Assembly: GCA_032128395.1 (NCBI GenBank)
Contig: JAQBGV010000174.1
Coordinates: forward strand, 1 to 12,119
Source: JAQBGV01 sp032128395
GTDB lineage: Bacteria > Planctomycetota > UBA8108 > UBA1146
DNA length: 12,119 bases
Direction: 5' to 3'
Made by a program: the position numbers and the translations under genes. Of this stretch, positions 6,496 to 12,119 are shown in pieces (the first letter of the stretch is position 1; the number at the start of each line of letters is the position of its first letter). The notes below the pieces were generated by a model. That model had not been told where the DNA came from. It ran no database searches and was given only the letters and a program-made list of their open reading frames with translations.

Positions 6496-9400
6496 ATGCT
6501 CTATCCACCCCGTCCGCGGAGTCATTCTGCGTCGCTCGTCGCATTCACACTCATGACCCTCGGCACCATGCTCGCTCCGTCTGCCGCAGTCGTCGCCGCC
6601 GACATCCAAGGCACTCTCGAGTTCGACGTCGAGAATCTGTCGACCGGAACGATCGTCGACTCGATCCAGGCGGACGGCGGTCCGGGAAGCTGGATCGGTC
6701 CGATCGGGGTGCGCGGGAGCCTTCCCGCGAACCCCGGATCGAACTGCGCGGTCATCTTCGACAGCGCGATGCGAGCCGGCGGGAGCTCCGACCTCGGGTG
6801 CCCGAACGAGGACTTCGGCGGGCCCGGGATCGGAGACGGAGGCTCGTCCGGGGAGCCGCACCAGAACAACCAAACGCAGTCCAACATCCTGATCATCGCG
6901 GGGAGCCTCACCGACCTGAACGGCGATGGGCTGGTCGATCTACCCGACGACGGCACCGCCGTGGGGATGGTCCTCGAGCTCGATTTTTCGACGATCACAG
7001 CACCCTTCACGCCACAGAGCGTCACCGTCTATCAGTTCACGCACCTCGATGCTGAAGGGACGAATCCGGGCGAAGTCCAACTGTACGACGCGACCGATGG
7101 GCTGATCTCGACCATCCCGCTCATCGCGGGGGGGAACAACGGTCGCGTCACCCAGGACGTCGGGCCGGTCGGGGTCGGAGTCTCGGGCGTGGCGCGGATG
7201 GTGTTCCATTGGAACGGCTCCGCCGCCATGGACGACATCGTCTTCGAGTGCCACTCGGGGCCGTCCCCGGAGTGCGAGGTGTACCCGGACCATGAGTTCG
7301 AGATCGAAATCGGGGAATCCGTGACCTTCGTCGTCGAGGCATCGACCGACATCTACGGTGCCACCGTCGTCCTCGACGCGGTGGATCTTCCGGATGGGGC
7401 GACGATGACCCCTCCTCTCCCCCTCGACTCCGCCCCCGGCCAGAGCGTCTCGAGCACATTCCTGTGGACCCCGACGGCGTTCCAGGGCGGCGACGAGGAG
7501 GAGTTCGAGATCCGCTTCACCGTGACCGACTCGGGGGGCCAACAGTCCCACTGTGAAGTCGAGATCGAGGTCGAGTGCGACTTGGAGATCGAGGACCAGC
7601 CCGACGACAAGAACGTCTGCGAGGGAGAGTACGTCACCTTCTACGTCGATGTGGAGGGCTCCCCGCCGATCTCCTATCAGTGGAAGAAGAACGGGGAGCC
7701 GATTCCCGGAGCGAACTCGCCGACTCTCGATCTTGGCGCGGTCGACTCCGATGACGCAGGGACCTACAAGGTCGTCGTCACCAACCCGTGCGATACGGAG
7801 GTCAGCTATCCCGCGGCACTGATCGTGAAAGAGGCGCCGGAGATCGTCGTACATCCTGCAGACCAGGAGGTTTGCGAGGGGGACGACGTCACGTTCACGG
7901 TGGTCGCGGAGGGGGCGTATCCGCTCTACTACCAGTGGCGCCGAAACGGCGTCGACATCTACGGCGCGACCGATCCCACGCTCGTCCTGTACGACGTCGA
8001 TCGAGCCGACGCCGGCTTCTTCGACGTGGTGGTCACCAACGAGTGCGGCACCGCGACCAGCAATCCCGCGGAGCTCGTGGTGAAGAATGCCCCGGAGATC
8101 ATCACCCCACCCGGGGACACGTCGGCCTGCACGGGAGAGACCGCTACCTTCACGGTGTTCGCGACGGGGACCCTGCCGCTCTCCTACCAGTGGAAGAAGG
8201 ACGAGGCCGAGATTCCGGGCGCCACCGCTCCGACCCTTTCGATCCCGAACGTGATGGCGGAGGACGCCGGCTCCTACACCGTGGTGGTCACCAACGAATG
8301 CGGCGCCGTCGAGAGCGACCCAGCGGTCCTCGCAGTGAAATTCCCGCCGGTGATCCTCGATCACCCGCAGAATGTCACCGTCTGCGTGGGCGAGATGGCG
8401 ACCTTCATGGTCACCGCGGATGGGACGCTCCCACTCTTCTTCCAGTGGATGAAGAACGGAAGCGATATCCCGGGAGCGACGCAACCGACCTTCACGATCC
8501 CGAATGTGGTCCCCCGCGATGCGGGCGACTACACGGTGAGGGTCTCCAACGTCTGCGACTTCGTCACTAGCGACCCCGCGGTGCTGACCGTGCTCGTCGC
8601 GCCGCAGATCAGGGTTCAGCCCGTGTCGCAGATGATCTGTGAAGGGGATCCGTTGACCCTCATGGTCACGGCGATCGGCAGCGAGCCGCTCACCTTCCAG
8701 TGGAAGTTCGAGGGGATCGCGATTCCACTGGCGACCAGCTCGACCTTCAGCATCCCCGCGGTAGCGCTCGCGGACGCGGGTTCCTACACCGTGATGGTGA
8801 TGAACGTCTGCGACACGGTGACGAGCGACCCGGCGATCGTCGAGGTTCGGACCGCTCCGCTGATCATCACCCAGCCGATGGACCAGACGGTCTGCGTCGG
8901 CGAGACGATCACGCTGACCGTCCTGGCGGTGGGTGACCCCGCCCCGACGTACCAGTGGCGCAAGGGCACCCTTCCGATCCCGGGGGCGACCAGCCCGACG
9001 TTCGTGATCCTCACCGCCGTCATCGGGGACGCCGGGGTGTACGACGTCGTCGTCTCGAACATCTGCGGGCCGATCACCAGCGATCCGGCGGATGTGATCG
9101 TGTTCTCCCCCCCCACGATCACCCTTCAGCCGGTCGGCGGCACCCTCTGCGTGGGGGATTCGATCACTCTGACCGTAGCCGCGACGGGCGACCCCACTCG
9201 GACGTACCAGTGGCGCAAGAACACCGTGCCGATCGGCGGAGCGACGCAACCGAATCTGATCCTCGCCCCGCTGACCCGGAGCGACGCCGGAAGCTATGAC
9301 GTGGTGGTCACGAACACCTGTGCGTCGGTGACGAGCAACCCGGCGATCGTCGGGGTACTGAATCCTCCCACCATCGGTGTGCAGCCGGTCGGTGGTTCGT

Positions 9401-10431
9401 TCTGCGTCGGGGACACGCTCACGCTCACGGTCGATGCGGTTGGGGCCCCGGTACTCCTGTACCAGTGGTTCCTGGAAACGAAACTGATCCCCGGAGCGAC
9501 TGGTCCGTCCTACACGGTGCCCGCGGTGGGTGTGGAGGACGCCGGGTCCTACACCGCCTCCGTCACGAACGACTGCGGCTCGATCACCAGTAGTCCGGCG
9601 GTGGTGATCGTGATCGTCCCGCCGAGCCTCACCCCGGTCGGGGAACTCGATGTCACGGCATGCGAAGGAGACACCGTCGTCTTCACGGTCATCGTCGAGG
9701 GGACGGCGCCCGCCCTCCAGTGGCTGAAGAACGGGAGCCCGATCCCCGGTGAGAACCAGCCGACCCTCACCCTGACTTCGGTCGATCCCTCGGACTCGGG
9801 CGCATATCGGCTCCGAGCCACCAATGTGTGTCTCGAAGTGACGAGTCCTCCGTTCAACCTCACGGTTCGGCTCGGTCCGACGATCACCGTTCCTCCGGTC
9901 GGCTCTGCCCTAGTCTGCCCCGATGCGGGCAATCCGTTCACCTTCACGGTCACCGCGACGGGAAGCATGCCGCTGACCTACCAGTGGAAGAAGAACGGGG
10001 CGGCGATCGTGGGGGCGACGATGTCCACGCATACGATCTCGGACGTGATGGAGTCCGACTACGGCAGTTACACCGTCGTGGTCACGAACCTGTGCGGTCC
10101 GGTCGAGAGCCCTCCGGCTCTGCTCACGCTCCCTGCGCCGGGAGTGTGCGAGGTCCCGTTCAAGCGCTGCGACTGCAACCAGGATGGGATTTGCGACATC
10201 GCGGACGGAATCCAGATCTTCCGATTCCTCTTCCAAGGACTCGCGAACCCGCCCTGCTTCGATCCGTGCGACAACGACGACAATGGCCAGGTGAACATCG
10301 CGGATGCGGTGTATGCGATCTTCTACATCTTCACCGATGGGCCGCTGCCGATGCCGCCCTTCGCGGAGTGTGCGATCGACCCGACGCTCGACGAACTCGA
10401 CTGTCTGAGTTTCAGCCCGTGTGAGTTGTAG
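6496..10431 (+). CDS. Giant secreted protein with ten Ig-like repeats and dockerin-like tail
   Basis: A 1311-residue exported protein. Residues 1-35 form a signal peptide (Arg-containing start, hydrophobic core, AVVAA before D36). Residues 36-259 are an unassigned domain with Asp/Gly-rich segments. Residues 260-361 resemble a putative-Ig (He_PIG-like) domain, with FLWTPT and FTVTDSGG motifs. Ten Ig-like repeats follow (362-1214). Each carries a Cys near position 14 (CxGE or CxGD), QW in strand C, an I-P-G-A-T turn, DAGxY, and a second Cys in VVVTNxCG, giving one likely disulfide per repeat. The tail has two dockerin-like calcium loops (D1226-D1237 and D1259-D1270) and ends FSPCEL, without LPxTG, a transmembrane segment or an outer-membrane sorting domain. 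Such proteins are common in Planctomycetota and are thought to be surface or extracellular. The binding target is unknown. Start: see the ribosome binding site at 6482-6489. Confidence 0.9.
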   Translation: MLYPPRPRSHSASLVAFTLMTLGTMLAPSAAVVAADIQGTLEFDVENLSTGTIVDSIQADGGPGSWIGPIGVRGSLPANPGSNCAVIFDSAMRAGGSSDLGCPNEDFGGPGIGDGGSSGEPHQNNQTQSNILIIAGSLTDLNGDGLVDLPDDGTAVGMVLELDFSTITAPFTPQSVTVYQFTHLDAEGTNPGEVQLYDATDGLISTIPLIAGGNNGRVTQDVGPVGVGVSGVARMVFHWNGSAAMDDIVFECHSGPSPECEVYPDHEFEIEIGESVTFVVEASTDIYGATVVLDAVDLPDGATMTPPLPLDSAPGQSVSSTFLWTPTAFQGGDEEEFEIRFTVTDSGGQQSHCEVEIEVECDLEIEDQPDDKNVCEGEYVTFYVDVEGSPPISYQWKKNGEPIPGANSPTLDLGAVDSDDAGTYKVVVTNPCDTEVSYPAALIVKEAPEIVVHPADQEVCEGDDVTFTVVAEGAYPLYYQWRRNGVDIYGATDPTLVLYDVDRADAGFFDVVVTNECGTATSNPAELVVKNAPEIITPPGDTSACTGETATFTVFATGTLPLSYQWKKDEAEIPGATAPTLSIPNVMAEDAGSYTVVVTNECGAVESDPAVLAVKFPPVILDHPQNVTVCVGEMATFMVTADGTLPLFFQWMKNGSDIPGATQPTFTIPNVVPRDAGDYTVRVSNVCDFVTSDPAVLTVLVAPQIRVQPVSQMICEGDPLTLMVTAIGSEPLTFQWKFEGIAIPLATSSTFSIPAVALADAGSYTVMVMNVCDTVTSDPAIVEVRTAPLIITQPMDQTVCVGETITLTVLAVGDPAPTYQWRKGTLPIPGATSPTFVILTAVIGDAGVYDVVVSNICGPITSDPADVIVFSPPTITLQPVGGTLCVGDSITLTVAATGDPTRTYQWRKNTVPIGGATQPNLILAPLTRSDAGSYDVVVTNTCASVTSNPAIVGVLNPPTIGVQPVGGSFCVGDTLTLTVDAVGAPVLLYQWFLETKLIPGATGPSYTVPAVGVEDAGSYTASVTNDCGSITSSPAVVIVIVPPSLTPVGELDVTACEGDTVVFTVIVEGTAPALQWLKNGSPIPGENQPTLTLTSVDPSDSGAYRLRATNVCLEVTSPPFNLTVRLGPTITVPPVGSALVCPDAGNPFTFTVTATGSMPLTYQWKKNGAAIVGATMSTHTISDVMESDYGSYTVVVTNLCGPVESPPALLTLPAPGVCEVPFKRCDCNQDGICDIADGIQIFRFLFQGLANPPCFDPCDNDDNGQVNIADAVYAIFYIFTDGPLPMPPFAECAIDPTLDELDCLSFSPCEL
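7579..10137 (+). repeat. Tandem array of ten Ig-like repeats, 255-base period
   Basis: Repeat starts fall at 7579, 7834, 8089, 8344, 8599, 8854, 9109, 9364, 9619 and 9874. The first nine are exactly 85 codons each; the tenth is three residues longer before its QW. Repeats have diverged in sequence but keep Cys, QW, DAGxY and TNxC positions. They lie inside the 6496-10431 gene. Confidence 0.9.
10141..10428 (+). other. Dockerin-like C-terminal domain coding segment
   Basis: Encodes two EF-hand-like loops, DCNQDGICDIAD and DNDDNGQVNIAD, each followed by a hydrophobic helix (IQIFRFLFQG and VYAIFYIFTDG). A Pro-rich then Asp/Cys-rich end follows. The layout matches type I dockerin repeats and the related tail common on secreted planctomycete proteins. 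Confidence 0.75.
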
Positions 10432-10436
10432 CCCGG

Positions 10437-10479
10437 TGACGCGGGGACTGGCCCCGCTACGCGAGGCCAGTCCCCGTCA
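10437..10479. terminator. Strong hairpin terminator between convergent genes
   Basis: GGGGACTGGCC (10443-10453) pairs perfectly with GGCCAGTCCCC (10465-10475), and TGAC (10437-10440) pairs with GTCA (10476-10479) across a two-base bulge. The loop is 11 bases. It begins six bases after the Ig-protein stop and overlaps the last codons of the isoaspartyl methyltransferase on the other strand. It probably serves both genes. No T-run is present. Confidence 0.65.
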
Positions 10480-11059
10480 TCGGCACGAAGCGCACCGGCG
10501 TCACCGCCTCTTCGGTGTACCCGCCGTCGGCGTTCTTGCGCCGCCGCACGAGCATCTGCAGTTCGTTCGGGGAACCGATCGGAGCGACGAGGCGACCGCC
10601 GACGGCGAGCTGACCCCAGATCGCGTCGGAGATCCTCGTGGTCGCACAGGTCAGGATCGTCGCGTCGAAGGGTGCCGCCTCCGGCCAGCCGACGTGCCCA
10701 TCGCCGACGCGCAGGTGTACCCCGGGGGCGAGTTCCGCGAGAAGATCACGCGCGCGCTCGTGCAGAGCGGACACCACCTCGATCGAGTACACGGTGACTC
10801 CGAGCCGGGCGAGCACCGTCGCCTGGAACCCCGATCCCGTGCCGATCTCGAGCACCCGGTCTCCGCGCCCCACTTCGAGCAGTTCGGTCATGAACGCGAC
10901 GAGGCTAGGCTGAGAGATCGTCTGCCCGTAACCGATGGGAAGGGGGGAGTCCTCGTCGGCGCGGATGCGCTCCGGCTCCGGAACGAAACGCCACCGGGGA
11001 AGTTCTTCGATCACGCGATCGATCGTGCCGGAGACCCTCGTACTCGGTTCGGGTTCCAC
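10457..11059 (-). CDS. pcm: Protein-L-isoaspartate O-methyltransferase
   Basis: A 200-residue SAM-dependent methyltransferase that methylates isoaspartyl residues in damaged proteins as the first step of repair, in the cytoplasm. The family signature PLPIGYGQTISQP is at 39-51. SAM motif I is LEIGTGSGFQA (70-80). A GDG (119-121) and FDATILT (131-137) follow, and GGRLVAPIG (154-162) completes the core. Length is close to the usual 205-220. The start is GTG 11059; the N-terminus is slightly short compared with E. coli Pcm, no clear ribosome binding site is visible, and no ATG lies nearby in frame, so the true start could differ. It begins eight bases after the stop of the DUF1080 lipoprotein gene, so co-transcription and translational coupling are likely. 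A functional link between the two is not evident. Confidence 0.92.
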   Translation of the reverse strand: MEPEPSTRVSGTIDRVIEELPRWRFVPEPERIRADEDSPLPIGYGQTISQPSLVAFMTELLEVGRGDRVLEIGTGSGFQATVLARLGVTVYSIEVVSALHERARDLLAELAPGVHLRVGDGHVGWPEAAPFDATILTCATTRISDAIWGQLAVGGRLVAPIGSPNELQMLVRRRKNADGGYTEEAVTPVRFVPMTGTGLA

Positions 11060-11067
11060 GGGCTTTG

Positions 11068-11964
11068 CTACTCGTCCCTGGTATCGAGCTCTCGTACCCA
11101 GATGTTTCGGAAGCGCATCGGGTTTCCGTGGTCCTGGAGCCGGATCGGTCCGCGGGGCGGATGCGCCTCATAGCTCGGCAGCGTGCGGTGTCGGGTCGGG
11201 CCGAGGAACGGCTGATCGTGTTGGACCAGGATGCCGTTGTGGAACAGGGTGACGAGCGCGGGACTCTCGACCTCGCCCGAGTCGGAGAACCGGGGAGCGA
11301 TGAAGACGATGTCGTAGCACTGCCAGGTCCCCGGCGGCATCGATGCGTTCACCAGGGGGGGTCGTTGTCCGTAGAGCGCGCCCGCCTGGCCGTCGGGGTA
11401 GGTCGGGTTCTGCCAAGAGTCGAGGATCTGCACCTCGTAGCGCTCCATCAGGAACACGCCGCTATTGCCGCGCCCCTGCGAGTCACCTCGGACCACGTCC
11501 GGGGTCCGGAATTCGAGGTGGAGCTGAATGTCCCCGAACTCCTTTCGCGTCTGGATGTCACCGGTGCCGTTCACTTCCATCGCGTCGCGTTCGATCTTCC
11601 AGCGGGCGGCACCTCCGGTCCCCGTCCAACTCTCGAGATCATTTCCGTCGAAGAGGATGATCGCGTCCGAGGGCGCAGCTCCGGGGGCTGGGAGTGAGGT
11701 CTGGTCCCCGGCCAGTACCATTCTCGGCTGAGGGCGATTCCCATCGTGGACACGGAATTCCGAGTACGGGAGGAGTGGAGTGTCGGTGTAGCCGACCTCG
11801 GGGATCACGGTGCGGGCATCGGGCCGATCGGAGGAGGAGCCGTCGGGGATTCCGGTGGTGGCGGGGGCGAGTCCGGCGGAGTCGAGTTCGTCCTGAGGAG
11901 CCGCACCGACGCAGCCGACGAGTCCGAGGGCAAGGAGCGAGAGAACCGTGGTCAGGGCACGCAT
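11068..11964 (-). CDS. DUF1080 (3-keto-disaccharide hydrolase-like) lipoprotein
   Basis: A 298-residue lipoprotein. The signal peptide ends in LVGC (15-18), a perfect lipobox, so the mature protein is lipid-anchored at Cys18. Residues 19-97 form an Ala/Pro/Ser/Asp-rich linker containing GYTDTPLLPYSEFRVHDG and RPQPR, a pattern shared with other DUF1080 proteins of Planctomycetota. The DUF1080 beta-jelly-roll spans about 98-293: AIILFDGNDLESW (101-113), RGNSGVFLMERYEVQILDSW (165-184) and the closing HGNPMRFRNIWVREL (279-293). The family (PF06439) acts on 3-keto-glycosides and is related to concanavalin-like glycosidases; the substrate here is unknown. The start ATG 11964 has AAGGAG (11972-11977) seven bases upstream. 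The frame is open to 12021, but the upstream codons would bury the signal peptide. Confidence 0.9.
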   Translation of the reverse strand: MRALTTVLSLLALGLVGCVGAAPQDELDSAGLAPATTGIPDGSSSDRPDARTVIPEVGYTDTPLLPYSEFRVHDGNRPQPRMVLAGDQTSLPAPGAAPSDAIILFDGNDLESWTGTGGAARWKIERDAMEVNGTGDIQTRKEFGDIQLHLEFRTPDVVRGDSQGRGNSGVFLMERYEVQILDSWQNPTYPDGQAGALYGQRPPLVNASMPPGTWQCYDIVFIAPRFSDSGEVESPALVTLFHNGILVQHDQPFLGPTRHRTLPSYEAHPPRGPIRLQDHGNPMRFRNIWVRELDTRDE

Positions 11965-11971
11965 GGCGGCG

Positions 11972-11977
11972 CTCCTT
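11972..11977 (-). promoter_or_regulatory. Ribosome binding site of the DUF1080 lipoprotein
   Basis: The minus strand reads AAGGAG seven bases before ATG 11964-11962. It selects this start over the more upstream in-frame codon at 12021. Confidence 0.65.
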
Positions 11978-12067
11978 CCGAGGGGGGGGAGTGCAGATGG
12001 TGCGCGACTCTGCGATGACATGCAAGTGGGACCCGCGCTCGGTTGATGTCAAGGGGGCTGTGATGTT

Positions 12068-12090
12068 AGGGGGCTGGCTCCCAGCCCCCT
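12068..12090. repeat. Perfect 10-bp hairpin
   Basis: AGGGGGCTGG (12068-12077), loop CTC, then CCAGCCCCCT (12081-12090). It lies upstream of the DUF1080 gene and beside a second hairpin. It may be a terminator for a gene beyond the window or half of a paired REP element. Confidence 0.6.
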
Positions 12091-12097
12091 CGTGCTC

Positions 12098-12116
12098 GCG
12101 GCAGAGCCGCTCCCAC
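12098..12116 (-). repeat. REP-like element with GTGG foot
   Basis: On the minus strand the order is GTGG (12116-12113), GA, then stem GCGGC, loop TCT, stem GCCGC (12110-12098). A conserved GTRG tetranucleotide at the 5-prime foot of a short GC-rich hairpin is the structure recognised by RAYT transposases, and GTGGGAGC is a common opening of known REPs. Only one copy is visible here. Confidence 0.45.
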
Positions 12117-12119
12117 TTC

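Noticed and set aside
6940..9249. A 769-residue open frame on the minus strand across the Ig-repeat gene
   Set aside because: It is antisense to a clearly coding repeat array; its Arg/Asp/Gly/His-rich composition and periodicity are what GC-rich repeats produce on the opposite strand.
7579..10137. CRISPR-like or satellite DNA interpretation of the 255-base repeat
   Set aside because: The repeats are diverged, in frame, and encode consistent Ig-like folds; there is no short conserved repeat with unique spacers.

Overview
The window is GC-rich and reads like a chromosomal segment of an uncultured, Gram-negative-type bacterium. Planctomycetota or a neighbouring phylum is the best guess. The reasons are a DUF1080 lipoprotein, a giant secreted Ig-repeat protein with a dockerin-like tail ending in a Pro-rich, Asp/Cys-rich stretch, a periplasmic multiheme cytochrome, and frequent GTG/TTG starts. 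The phylum is inferred from protein style alone and was not tested by any search.

Layout, left to right. (1) 2-376: the C-terminal part of an IS200-like, REP-associated tyrosine transposase, cut by the window edge and apparently short at its own end. (2) 419-1450, minus strand: a secreted or lipid-anchored protein of unknown function. (3) 1681-4735, plus strand: a three-gene unit joined by two GTGA start/stop overlaps. It holds a protealysin-like M4 metalloprotease, an emfourin-type inhibitor of that protease, and an exported pentaheme cytochrome c. (4) 4867-6106, minus strand: a stand-alone cyclic-nucleotide-binding protein followed 28 bases later by a metallo-beta-lactamase-fold hydrolase resembling class II cyclic nucleotide phosphodiesterases. 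(5) 6496-10431, plus strand: a 1311-residue secreted protein with a signal peptide, an N-terminal domain, a putative-Ig domain, ten Ig-like repeats (nine exactly 85 residues long) and a two-loop dockerin-like tail. (6) 10457-11964, minus strand: a DUF1080 (3-keto-disaccharide hydrolase-like) lipoprotein followed by protein-L-isoaspartate O-methyltransferase. (7) 12068-12119: two adjacent hairpins, one with the form of a REP element.

The convergent gene pairs are separated by inverted repeats (4744-4798 and 10437-10479) that could end transcription from both sides. The most interesting systems are the protease/inhibitor/cytochrome operon and the compact receptor-plus-hydrolase module for cyclic nucleotides. 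Both rest on recognisable families, but the combinations are worth checking. No tRNA, rRNA, CRISPR array or complete insertion sequence was seen.
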